From: Streptomyces megasporus
GTDB lineage: Bacteria > Actinomycetota > Actinomycetes > Streptomycetales > Streptomycetaceae
Direction: 5' to 3'
Assembly: GCF_000718985.1 (NCBI RefSeq)
Contig: NZ_JODL01000030.1
Location: forward strand, 43,917-107,916
DNA length: 64,000 bases
The notes beneath the pieces were generated by a model. That model did no database searches. It saw only the letters and a list, made by a program, of their open reading frames with translations, and was not told the DNA's origin. The position numbers and the translations under genes are program-made. Position 1 is the stretch's first letter. Each line of letters starts with the position of its first letter. Below, piece by piece: positions 15,373 to 23,171 of the stretch.

Positions 15373-17094
15373 ATGAGCCCCGTTGCCGAGACCGAGATCT
15401 TCGACTCCTTCGACGTCGAGGAGCTCGAGGTGCTCGAGGTCTCCGACAGCGTCGCCCTCCCCCCCGTGGCACGCGCTTTCCCGATCCATGTCCCCCCGTC
15501 GTGGGCACGGCACGAGCACTACGCACGCAGAATCCTCCACGCCCTGTCGCGGAACCCGGACCGCGTGGTCCTGCGGTGGCGCGAGGAGACGGTGACGGGT
15601 GCCGAGCTGGCCGCCCGCGTGCACGCCGCGGCGAGGACGCTGGACGCCCTGGGCGCGGGACGCGGCACCACGGTGGCGATCCTGACGGAGACCAACCACC
15701 CGGCCATGCTGGTCGCCCGCTACGCGGCGCACCTGCTGGGCGCCGGAACCGTCCACGTCCGCTCCCACAACCCCCGCTCGGACGCCGTGGAACTCCCCCG
15801 GGCCGTCCAGGCCGACATGCTCCGGGAGAGCGACGCGCGGTTCCTGGTGTGCGACGGCGCCCACCTGGCCAGGGCCCGCGGACTCGCCCGCGACCTGGGC
15901 GGACGACTGTCGCTCGTGGGAGCGGACACCGGCGGCGCGGACCTCGCCGCCCGGCTGGACGCCCCACCGGGGCCCCACCCCTCCCCGACCTCCGGGGAGA
16001 CGCCCCCGCACGCCCCCTACGAACCGGACGACCGCGCGGTCGTGGCCCACACCAGCGGGAGCACCGGCAGGCCCAAGGGCGTCGAGCAGACGTTCCGCAC
16101 CTGGAACGCCATCGTCGGCGCGTTCCCCGGCAGTCCCGACCCGGACAGCCCCTCCCGCATGCTCGTCGCCCTCCCCCTCAGCCACACCGTCGGCTCGATG
16201 GCGGACGCCGTGCTCGCCGAGGGCGGACGCGTCCTGCTGCACGAGGGGTTCGACGCCGCCGCCGTCCTGGACGCCTTCGCCGCCGAGCGCGTCACCGACA
16301 CCTACCTCGCGGTGCCCCACCTGTACCGGCTCACCGAGCTGGCCCGCTCCGGCGGCGCCGACCTGTCGTCCCTGCGCCGCCTGGTCTACAGCGGCACCCC
16401 CGCCTCGCCCCGACGGATCGCCGAGGCGCACCGGGTGCTGGGCGACTCGCTCGTGCAGCTCTACGGCTCCACGGAGGCCGGCGGCATCTCCAACCTCACT
16501 CCGCTGGACCACTGCGAGCCCGAGCTGCTGCCCACCGTGGGGCGTCCCTTCCCCTGGGTCCGGCTGAGGATCGCCGACCCCGAGACCGGCGAGGAGGTGC
16601 CGCGGGGCCGGCCCGGGGAGGTCTGCGTGGCGTCCCCCACCGTCATGGACGGCTACCTCGGCGACCCCGACACGACCGCCCGTGTCCTGCGCGACGGCCT
16701 GCTGCGCACCGGCGACCTGGGCCTGATCGACCAATACGGGTACCTGCGGCTGGTCGGCCGTGTCGGCGACGTCGTCAAGAGCGGCGGCCTGAAGATCCAC
16801 CCCACCACCGTCGAGCGGGCCCTGCTGTCCCACCCCGACGTCGCGAACGCCGCCGTCTACGGGGTGGCCGACGACGACCGGGTCGAGCGCGTGCACGCCA
16901 CGGTGTCGCTGCGCGACGGCGCCCGCTGCACCCCGGACCTGCTCCGCGAGCACGTCGCCGAGCTGCTCACCCCCGAACACGCGCCCGTCGAGGTGACGTT
17001 CCGAGACGACCTCCCGCTCACCGAACACGGCAAACCCGACAAGGCGTACCTGCGCACCCTCGCGGGCCGGAAGAACTCCCTCCCGCTCCGCTGA
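15373..17094 (+). CDS. Leader peptide fused to acyl/aryl-AMP ligase
   Basis: 573 residues. Residues 1-30 are identical, at DNA level too, to the leader at 15042. Residue 32 onward is an ANL-superfamily adenylating enzyme: TSGSTGRPKG (about residue 226), YGSTEAGG (about 363), LRTGDLG (about 445), the hinge GRVGDVVKSGG, and a C-terminal PLTEHGKPDKAYLR with the catalytic Lys region. The join falls exactly before GTG 15466, which reads MARAFPIHVPPSW and could be the ligase's original start, but no ribosome site precedes that GTG. The ribosome site AAAGGA instead serves ATG 15373. With GriI/GriH genes next, the substrate is probably 3-amino-4-hydroxybenzoate or a derivative. No carrier protein or acyltransferase is seen nearby. 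A functional leader-docked ligase, a recombination scar and a mis-assembly are all possible. Confidence 0.82.
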   Translation: MSPVAETEIFDSFDVEELEVLEVSDSVALPPVARAFPIHVPPSWARHEHYARRILHALSRNPDRVVLRWREETVTGAELAARVHAAARTLDALGAGRGTTVAILTETNHPAMLVARYAAHLLGAGTVHVRSHNPRSDAVELPRAVQADMLRESDARFLVCDGAHLARARGLARDLGGRLSLVGADTGGADLAARLDAPPGPHPSPTSGETPPHAPYEPDDRAVVAHTSGSTGRPKGVEQTFRTWNAIVGAFPGSPDPDSPSRMLVALPLSHTVGSMADAVLAEGGRVLLHEGFDAAAVLDAFAAERVTDTYLAVPHLYRLTELARSGGADLSSLRRLVYSGTPASPRRIAEAHRVLGDSLVQLYGSTEAGGISNLTPLDHCEPELLPTVGRPFPWVRLRIADPETGEEVPRGRPGEVCVASPTVMDGYLGDPDTTARVLRDGLLRTGDLGLIDQYGYLRLVGRVGDVVKSGGLKIHPTTVERALLSHPDVANAAVYGVADDDRVERVHATVSLRDGARCTPDLLREHVAELLTPEHAPVEVTFRDDLPLTEHGKPDKAYLRTLAGRKNSLPLR

Positions 17095-17115
17095 ACTCGC
17101 CGAAAGGGGTCCACG

Positions 17116-17955
17116 ATGACCGCCCACCACTTCGCACGAGCACTGCGGTTGCGCAGGCTGTTCCGGCACAGCGACTCGCGGTTGATGGTCGTGCCGCTCG
17201 ACCACTCCATCAGCGACGGGCCGGTCGTCCCGCGCGGCAGCACCATCGACCGGCTCGCCGGCCGGATCGCGGCCGGCGGGGCGGACGCGATCGTGGTCCA
17301 CAAGGGCAGCCTGCGGCACATCCGGCCCGCCCGCTTCGCGGACATGTCGCTGATCCTCCACCTCAACGCGAGCACCGCGCACGCGCCCGACCCGGACGCG
17401 AAGCACCTCGTCACCGGCGTCGAGGACGCCGTGCGGCTGGGCGCGGACGCGGTGAGCGTGCACATCAACCTCGGCTCGCGGGAGGAGCACCGGCAGATCG
17501 GCGACCTCGGACGGGTCGCCGACCTGTGTGATCGCTGGAACCTGCCCCTGATGGCGATGGTCTACCCGCGCGGCCCGCAGATCGCCGACCCCCACGACCC
17601 GCGGCTGGTCGCCCACGCCGTGACCCTGGCGGCGGACCTGGGCGCCGACGTCGTCAAGACCGCGTGGGCCGGCTCGGCCGCCGCCATGCTCGACGTGACC
17701 GCCGCCTGCCCGATCCCGGTGCTGGTGGCCGGCGGCCCGCCGCGCGGCACCGAGGAGGAGGTCCTCGGCTTCGTCCGGGACGCGCTGCTCGGCGGCGCGG
17801 CCGGGGTGGCGATGGGGCGGAACGTCTTCCAGGCCCCCGATCCGCAGGCCATGACCGCCGCCGTCGCCCGGCTCGTCCACGAGGGGCCGCGGGAGTCCTA
17901 CGACCACCTGACAGGAGAGCACCGGAGTGAGCGCGAACAAGCTGTGCTGGCTTGA
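17116..17955 (+). CDS. GriI-type C7 aldolase (2-amino-3,7-dideoxyheptulosonate synthase-like)
   Basis: 279 residues of the DeoC/FbaB/LacD-like class I aldolase family that includes archaeal ADH synthase and GriI. Landmarks are LMVVPLDHSISDGPV near the N-terminus, ADAIVVHKGSL, and DVVKTAWAG (about residue 180) with the likely Schiff-base Lys. The phosphate-binding end is PVLVAGGPPRG and GVAMGRNVFQ. GriI joins aspartate semialdehyde and dihydroxyacetone phosphate to a C7 precursor of 3-amino-4-hydroxybenzoate. It starts 22 bp after the ligase with AAAGGGG and overlaps the next gene by 29 bp, so these act together. Function rests on family plus pairing with a GriH homologue. Confidence 0.87.
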   Translation: MTAHHFARALRLRRLFRHSDSRLMVVPLDHSISDGPVVPRGSTIDRLAGRIAAGGADAIVVHKGSLRHIRPARFADMSLILHLNASTAHAPDPDAKHLVTGVEDAVRLGADAVSVHINLGSREEHRQIGDLGRVADLCDRWNLPLMAMVYPRGPQIADPHDPRLVAHAVTLAADLGADVVKTAWAGSAAAMLDVTAACPIPVLVAGGPPRGTEEEVLGFVRDALLGGAAGVAMGRNVFQAPDPQAMTAAVARLVHEGPRESYDHLTGEHRSEREQAVLA

Positions 17956-19039
17956 CATCCGTTCGGCAGGGCGGGAGAAGAAGGCGATCGTCGAGGAGGC
18001 GCTGCACCAGCGCGTCGACGGCATCGTGGCCGCGGACCCCGCGGACCTGGAGACGCTGCCGCCGTCCGTGACCCGGGTGCTGCTGCCCGGCGGCGGCGAG
18101 GTCCCGGAGAAGGGGTTCGGGGCGGCGGACGTCGTCGTCCTCCCCCTCACCCCCGCCGAGCGCGCCGAACTGGCCCGGGCCCACCCGGACGTGGAGTTCG
18201 GACGGTACGTGGAGATCGCGGACGCGGCCGGCCTGGACGAGGCGTGCCTCGCGGCCCGCACCGAGAAGTGGAGCGTGCTGGAGTTCCGGGACCCGACGAA
18301 GATCCCCCTGGAAATCGTGATCGCCGCCGCGGCGGGCGCGCAGGGCTCGATCGTCACCGCCGTCGCCGACGTCGAGGAGGCGCGGGTCGTCTTCGGCTGC
18401 CTCGAACTCGGCTCCGACGGCGTGATGATGACCGCGCGCGCCGTCGGCGACGCCACCGCTGTCAAGCAGGCCGCCGCCTCCCCCACCGGTGAACTGGCGC
18501 TGACCGAACTGGAGATCACCGCCACCGCCCACATCGGCATGGGCGACCGGGCCTGTGTGGACACCTGCTCCCACCTGCGGCAGGACGAGGGCATCCTCGT
18601 CGGCTCGCACTCCAAGGGCATGATCCTGTGCGTCAGCGAGACGCACCCGCTGCCGTACATGCCCACCAGGCCGTTCCGCGTCAACGCCGGCGCGATCCAC
18701 TCCTACACCCTGGTGGAGAACGGCCGGACGAACTACCTCAGCGAACTGCGCACCGGCGGCAAGGTCCTGGCCGTGGACGTCGAGGGGCGGACGCGCGTGG
18801 TGGCGGTGGGCCGGGTCAAGATCGAGACCAGGCCGCTGATCTCCATCGACGCGGTCGCGCCGGACGGCCGGACGGTCAACCTCATCCTCCAGGACGACTG
18901 GCACGTCCGGGTGCTGGGGCCGGGGGGCGCCGTGCTGAACAGCACCCATCTGAAGCCGGGCGACAAGGTGCTCGGGTACCTGCCCACCGCCGACCGGCAC
19001 GTGGGCTACCCCATCGACGAGTTCTGCCTGGAGCAGTGA
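17927..19039 (+). CDS. GriH-type 3-amino-4-hydroxybenzoate synthase (DHQ synthase II family)
   Basis: 370 residues, full length for the archaeal-type 3-dehydroquinate synthase (AroB') family. Characteristic blocks are KWSVLEFRDPTKIPLEIVIA, CLELGSDGVMMTARAVGDA, GMGDRACVDTCSHLRQDEGI, LVGSHSKGMILCVSETHPLP and RPFRVNAGAIHSY. In grixazone-type pathways GriH converts the GriI product to 3-amino-4-hydroxybenzoic acid (3,4-AHBA). An archaeal-style DHQ synthase would not be needed for the shikimate pathway of Streptomyces, so a secondary role is well supported. GTG 17927 lies inside the end of the upstream gene after AGGAGAG. Confidence 0.9.
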   Translation: MSANKLCWLDIRSAGREKKAIVEEALHQRVDGIVAADPADLETLPPSVTRVLLPGGGEVPEKGFGAADVVVLPLTPAERAELARAHPDVEFGRYVEIADAAGLDEACLAARTEKWSVLEFRDPTKIPLEIVIAAAAGAQGSIVTAVADVEEARVVFGCLELGSDGVMMTARAVGDATAVKQAAASPTGELALTELEITATAHIGMGDRACVDTCSHLRQDEGILVGSHSKGMILCVSETHPLPYMPTRPFRVNAGAIHSYTLVENGRTNYLSELRTGGKVLAVDVEGRTRVVAVGRVKIETRPLISIDAVAPDGRTVNLILQDDWHVRVLGPGGAVLNSTHLKPGDKVLGYLPTADRHVGYPIDEFCLEQ

Positions 19040-19118
19040 CCCCCGCGAGGACGGGCGGGGGCCCGGAGACCGGGACGCCGCGAGGAGGTGCGGGGCCATC
19101 GAACCCCTGAGGGTCGCC

Positions 19119-20324
19119 GTGGTCGGCGCGGGCATCGGCGGACTGGCGCTGGCCGCCGCCCTGCGCCGGGCCGGCGTGCGGTGCGAGGTGTACGAGCAGG
19201 CGAGCCGGCTGTCCGAGGTGGGCGCCGGCCTGCAGCTCGCCCCGAACGCCGTGCGTCTGCTGCACCGGCTGGGACTGGCGGACCGGCTGCGGGCCTTCGC
19301 CGTCCGTCCGGAGGCGATGGAGATCCGGCGCTGGGACGACGGCCGGTTGCTGTCCGGCACCGAGTTGGGCGCCGCGTGCGAGGCGATGTACGGAGCGCCG
19401 TACTACACCGTGCACCGCGCGCACCTCCACGAGGCGCTGCTGGAGGCGGCCGGGCGCGACACGGTCCGGCTCGGCCGGCGGGTGACCGGCCTCCGGCGGG
19501 GGGACGGCGAGGTGCTGCTCGGCTTCGACGGCGGCGAGCGGCGGGCCGCCGACGTGGTGGTCGGCGCCGACGGCATCCACTCCGCGGTCCGCGCGTGCCT
19601 GGTGAGGGACGCGCCGGTCTGGTCGGGCGAGACCGTCTACCGGGGTCTGGTGCCCGGCGAGGCACTGCCGGAACTGGTCCGCGACCCCCGCGTGAGGGTG
19701 TGGATGGGGCCGGGGCGGCACTGTGTGTGCTACCCCGTCTCCGCGGGGCGCTGGATCAGCTTCGCGGCGACCGTGCGGTCCGACACCTCCGACGGTCTGC
19801 CGCCGGAGTCGTGGTCGGCCGCCGGGGACCCCGCCGACCTGGTACGGGCCTACCGGGGTTGGGAGGCGACCGTGGAGCGGCTGGTGCGGGCCGCCTGCGA
19901 CGTCCCCGTGCGGCGCTGGGCGCTGCACGACCGGGAGCCGCTCGCCCGCTGGTCCGCCGGCCGGGTGACGCTGCTCGGCGACGCGGCCCATCCGATGCTG
20001 CCGTTCCGCGCCCAGGGCGCCAACCAGGCGGTGGAGGACGCGCTGTCCCTCGCGGTCTGCCTGGCCGACGCGGACGCGGCGACCGCACCGGCGGCGCTGC
20101 GCCGCTACGAGGCGCTGCGGGTGCCGCGCACCACCGCCGTCCAGCAGGGCTCGCGCGGCAGCGCCCGGGTGATGCACCTCGACGACGGCGAGGAGCAGCG
20201 GCGACGGGACGGGGCGATGGGCGCCGCCACCGCGCTGCGCGCCATGGCCTGGCTGTACGGCCACGACGCCGAACACGCCGCCCGGCGCGCCGGCGGACGG
20301 TCGGAGGGGACCCGAGGGGAGTGA
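19119..20324 (+). CDS. FAD-dependent monooxygenase (salicylate/3-hydroxybenzoate hydroxylase-like)
   Basis: At least 401 residues. VGAGIGGLALAAALRRAGV is the FAD fold, VVGADGIHSAVR (about residue 148) the DG motif, and GDAAHPMLPFRAQGANQAVE (about 287-306) the second FAD motif. The family hydroxylates or oxidatively decarboxylates aromatic acids, and a 3,4-AHBA derivative is a plausible substrate. Starting at GTG 19119 removes the first beta-strand of the FAD fold. The in-frame residues LRVAV upstream look native. An excellent GAGGAGG lies 9 nt before an ATC codon at 19098, so the real start may be 19098 (ATC, or an ATG altered by mutation or sequencing). The coordinate given is the first conventional start. 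Confidence 0.82.
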   Translation: MVGAGIGGLALAAALRRAGVRCEVYEQASRLSEVGAGLQLAPNAVRLLHRLGLADRLRAFAVRPEAMEIRRWDDGRLLSGTELGAACEAMYGAPYYTVHRAHLHEALLEAAGRDTVRLGRRVTGLRRGDGEVLLGFDGGERRAADVVVGADGIHSAVRACLVRDAPVWSGETVYRGLVPGEALPELVRDPRVRVWMGPGRHCVCYPVSAGRWISFAATVRSDTSDGLPPESWSAAGDPADLVRAYRGWEATVERLVRAACDVPVRRWALHDREPLARWSAGRVTLLGDAAHPMLPFRAQGANQAVEDALSLAVCLADADAATAPAALRRYEALRVPRTTAVQQGSRGSARVMHLDDGEEQRRRDGAMGAATALRAMAWLYGHDAEHAARRAGGRSEGTRGE

Positions 20325-20364
20325 CCCGCGGGGCCGTCCACGCGTTCGGCCGGGGGCCGGACGG

Positions 20365-21348
20365 TCAGCCGCCGGCGGCGCGCTCCGGTTCCGCGCCGAG
20401 GACGCGGACGTCGGGTTCGGGGAGCCAGGAGCCCTCCGGACGCTCCAGCCAGCGCCGCTCGCCGGCCAGTCGTCGGGCGGCGGCCAGGAGGGCGTCCAGC
20501 CCCGGATGGCGCAGGCCGTGCCGCCACACCATGGAGATCGGCGAGAGCGGCACGGGGTCGACCAGCGGGCGCAGGACGGTACCGGGCATCGCGATGAAGA
20601 CGTCACTGGCCAGCACCGACCACTTCCGCGCTCGCACGACCCGGACGAACTCCGCCTCCCCCTCGATCCTGGGGAAGGGCGGGACGAGTTCGATGCCGCG
20701 GCCCGCGAAGAGTCGGCGGGCGTAGTCGGTCCACTCGGCGGTCTCCTCGTTGCCCGCCCCCGCGTACAACGCCTCCCCCGCCAGCGCGTCCAGCGGCACC
20801 CGGGGCAGTCGGGCCAGCCGGTGGTCCTCCAGGAGCAGCACGGCGATCCGCTCGTACCGGATCAGCAGGTGGCCCAGCCCGGCGAGCACGGCCGGGTCCA
20901 GTCCGGCGACGCGGCCGAAGGAGACGTCGAGCCGTCCGGCGAGGATCTCCGCGGCGGCGCCGGTCAGGCCGGTGCGGTAGCGGGCGACGAACTCCACCGC
21001 GGGCGCCAGGCGTCGGGCCTCGTCCAGCACCACCTGGCCGGTGGCGACCGGTGCGCCCACGTCGACGGTCAGGGGGCGCTCGTCGCGCGCGGTGGCGGCG
21101 ACGAGTTCGTCGTGCGCGGCCAGCGCGCGCCGGGCGTACGGCAGCAGCCGCTCGCCCTCGGGCGTCAGGGCGACGTGGCGGGTGGTGCGGACGAACAGCG
21201 CGGCGCCGCACCGCTCCTCCAGTCGCCGGACGTCCCGGCTCAGTGCCTGCTGCGCGACGTACAGCCGGACGGCGGCACGGGTGAAGTGCAGTTCGTCGGC
21301 GACGGTGACGAAGGCGCGCAGCAGCCGGGGCTCGATGTCTCGGGGCAC
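20365..21348 (-). CDS. LysR-family transcriptional regulator
   Basis: 327 residues from GTG 21348, with AGGGGA 9 nt upstream. The N-terminal helix-turn-helix is typical (RLLRAFVTVADELHFTRAAV, then VAQQALSRDVRRLEERCG and VALTPEGERLL). A LysR-substrate effector domain follows. It is divergently transcribed from the MFS gene with a ~100-bp shared promoter region, the classic arrangement for a LysR protein controlling its neighbour and itself. It is the only evident DNA-binding regulator in the accessory region, so control of the pathway genes is possible but unproven. Confidence 0.88.
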   Translation of the reverse strand: MPRDIEPRLLRAFVTVADELHFTRAAVRLYVAQQALSRDVRRLEERCGAALFVRTTRHVALTPEGERLLPYARRALAAHDELVAATARDERPLTVDVGAPVATGQVVLDEARRLAPAVEFVARYRTGLTGAAAEILAGRLDVSFGRVAGLDPAVLAGLGHLLIRYERIAVLLLEDHRLARLPRVPLDALAGEALYAGAGNEETAEWTDYARRLFAGRGIELVPPFPRIEGEAEFVRVVRARKWSVLASDVFIAMPGTVLRPLVDPVPLSPISMVWRHGLRHPGLDALLAAARRLAGERRWLERPEGSWLPEPDVRVLGAEPERAAGG

Positions 21349-21450
21349 ACTCCATGGTCCCCTCGCGCGAAAGCGTTGACAACGAGTATGTGTGAATGGC
21401 CTCCGAGCAGGTGTTGGACGCGCTCCGGACCGCTGCCCGACGGTGTGTAC

Positions 21451-22815
21451 ATGCCGCATCCCACCTCCGGCCCCACCCGTGCGCGCCCCCGCGAGGCGCC
21501 CGTCTCCTCCCCGCTGTTCGCCCTGACCGGCGAGACCCCGGTCGCCGTCCCGCGAAACGCGGCGGCCCGACCCCGACGGGGCGGTCGCGCCGCCCCCTCC
21601 CTGTTCGGCCCGTACGCGCGGCTGTTCGCGGCGCCCGGAACGACCGCCTTCACCCTGGCGAGCCTGCTCGCCCGGCTCCCGATGGGCATGTTCGGCATCA
21701 GCGCGATCATCATGATCGCCGGCACGCGCGGCTCCTACGCCCTCGCCGGGGCCGTCACCGCCACCGGCATGGCCGTGACCGCCGTCGTGGCTCCGCTGAT
21801 CGCTCGTCTGGTGGACCGGTACGGGCAGGCCCGCGTCGCCGTGCCCGCCGTGTCGCTCTCCGCCGCGGGCTCGCTGGCGCTGGTGCTGTGCGTGCGGTCC
21901 GGCGCCCCCGACTGGACGCTGTTCGCCGCCGAGGTGGTCGCCGTCACCGCCCCCAACACCGGGGGCATGGCGCGGGCCCGCTGGGCGCACCTGCACCGCG
22001 GTTCCGCGCCCGAGGCCGAGGCCGCGCGGCACACCGCCAACTCCTTCGAGCAGGCCCTGGACGAGCTGTGCTTCACGCTCGGTCCGGTCCTGGCCACCGT
22101 CCTGTGCGTCTCGCTCTTCCCCGAGGCGGGCACCCTCGCCGCCACGGCCCTGCTGCTGGTCGGCACCCTGTCGTTCGCCGCCCAGCGCCGCACCGAACCG
22201 CCCGTCGAGCCGCGCGGCGGCGACACCCGCGCGACCGCGCTCCTGCGGACTCCCGGCCTGCCTCCGCTGCTGCTCGTCTTCCTCGCCACCGGAGCGGTCT
22301 TCGGCGGACTGGAGGTGGTGACGGTGGCGTACGCCGACGGGCTGGGCCACAAGGCCGCGGCGGGAGCGGTGCTGGCCCTCCAGGCCCTGGGGTCGGGGGT
22401 GGCCGGACTGGTCTTCGGAACCCTGCGCTTCCACGGCCGGGCGGGGTCGGCGCAGTGGCGTCTGGCGCTGTGTGTGGGCGCGATGGCCGTCCTGATGACG
22501 CTGCCGCTGCTCGCCTCGACCACCGGCGATCTGCTGGTGCTGGCCCCCGCGCTGCTGGTCGCCGGGATGGCGACGGCCCCGGCGATGGTCACCGGGATGA
22601 CGCTGGTCCAGCGGCTCGCCCCGCCCGACCGGCTGAACGAGGGCATGACCCTGGCCGTCACCGCGCTGCTGGGCGGCATCGCCGCCGGTTCGGCGGCGGG
22701 CGGCTGGGCGGCGGAGCACCTGGGCGGCTCGTGGGGGTACGTCGTGCCGCCCACCGCCGCGGCGCTCGCGACGGCGGCTGCCCTGGCGGCGGCCGTGAGG
22801 CGACGGAGCCCGTGA
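21451..22815 (+). CDS. MFS transporter, probable drug/metabolite exporter
   Basis: 454 residues with about 12 hydrophobic segments after a ~55-residue Pro/Arg-rich cytoplasmic N-terminus. The first helices include TTAFTLASLLARLPMGMFGI, and the loop LIARLVDRYGQARVAVP is the MFS motif A equivalent between helices 2 and 3. GTG 21445 is an alternative start two codons upstream. Divergent from the LysR gene. It probably exports a metabolite of the cluster; the substrate is unknown. Confidence 0.83.
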   Translation: MPHPTSGPTRARPREAPVSSPLFALTGETPVAVPRNAAARPRRGGRAAPSLFGPYARLFAAPGTTAFTLASLLARLPMGMFGISAIIMIAGTRGSYALAGAVTATGMAVTAVVAPLIARLVDRYGQARVAVPAVSLSAAGSLALVLCVRSGAPDWTLFAAEVVAVTAPNTGGMARARWAHLHRGSAPEAEAARHTANSFEQALDELCFTLGPVLATVLCVSLFPEAGTLAATALLLVGTLSFAAQRRTEPPVEPRGGDTRATALLRTPGLPPLLLVFLATGAVFGGLEVVTVAYADGLGHKAAAGAVLALQALGSGVAGLVFGTLRFHGRAGSAQWRLALCVGAMAVLMTLPLLASTTGDLLVLAPALLVAGMATAPAMVTGMTLVQRLAPPDRLNEGMTLAVTALLGGIAAGSAAGGWAAEHLGGSWGYVVPPTAAALATAAALAAAVRRRSP

Positions 22816-22830
22816 CACGACGAGGAGGGG

Positions 22831-23139
22831 GGTGCGGGTGGCGCAGCCCCCGCCCCGCGCGGCACAGCCGCGCACACACGACAAGGGCGACGTGGTTCAC
22901 GCCCCCCACGTCACCCCGCCCACCCCGTCACCACCCGACGGGGAAGGGGGGTGCGGGTGGCGCAGCCCCCGCCCCGCGCGGCACAGCCGCGCACACACGA
23001 CCAGGGCGACGCGGTTCACGCCCCCCACGTCACCCCGCCCACCCCGTCACCACCCGGCGGGGAAGGGGGGTGCGGGTGGCGCAGCCCCCGCCCCGCGCGG
23101 CACAGCCGCGCACATACGACAAGGGCGACGTGGTTCACG
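22831..23139. repeat. Tandem 119-bp repeat, about 2.6 copies
   Basis: Units begin at 22831, 22950 and 23069, each starting GGTGCGGGTGGCGCAGCCCC. The last is cut short where it runs into the ssrA terminator. Units differ by a few substitutions. Each unit holds the GC-rich hairpin CGCGCGGCACAGCCGCGC and the word CAAGGGCGACGTGGTTCACG, which in unit 3 is the left arm of the ssrA terminator. No gene is present in this 350-bp stretch. All reading frames through it are repetitive Pro/Arg/His runs. Confidence 0.9.
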
Positions 23140-23163
23140 CTTTCCGTGAACACACGTCGCCCT
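23122..23163 (-). terminator. ssrA terminator
   Basis: The arms 23122-23139 and 23145-23163 form an 18-bp stem with one bulged A and a 5-nt loop, 8 nt downstream of the tmRNA 3' end on the minus strand. Confidence 0.8.
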
Positions 23164-23171
23164 CGACCTTG

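Larger units (their letters stand above)
14913..15461 (+). repeat. Tandem duplication (period 331 bp) of promoter, UTR and leader sequence
   Basis: Unit 1 is 14913-15130 and unit 2 is 15244-15461, aligned without gaps at a 331-bp offset. The 99 bp from the ribosome site through the leader codons (15032-15130 and 15363-15461) are identical. The ~119 bp upstream are only about four-fifths identical. Both units diverge completely right after the codons for VALP. Identity limited to the coding block points to recent gene conversion/recombination, or to an assembly error in a repeat array. Confidence 0.85.

Noticed and set aside
15042..17531. Leader copy 1 read through as an 829-residue protein
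   Set aside because: After residue 30 it is an Arg/Pro-rich shadow frame of the ligase and aldolase genes. Only the leader part is meaningful.
22831..23139. CRISPR-like array
   Set aside because: Units are contiguous 119-bp tandem copies without spacers, and no cas genes are present.
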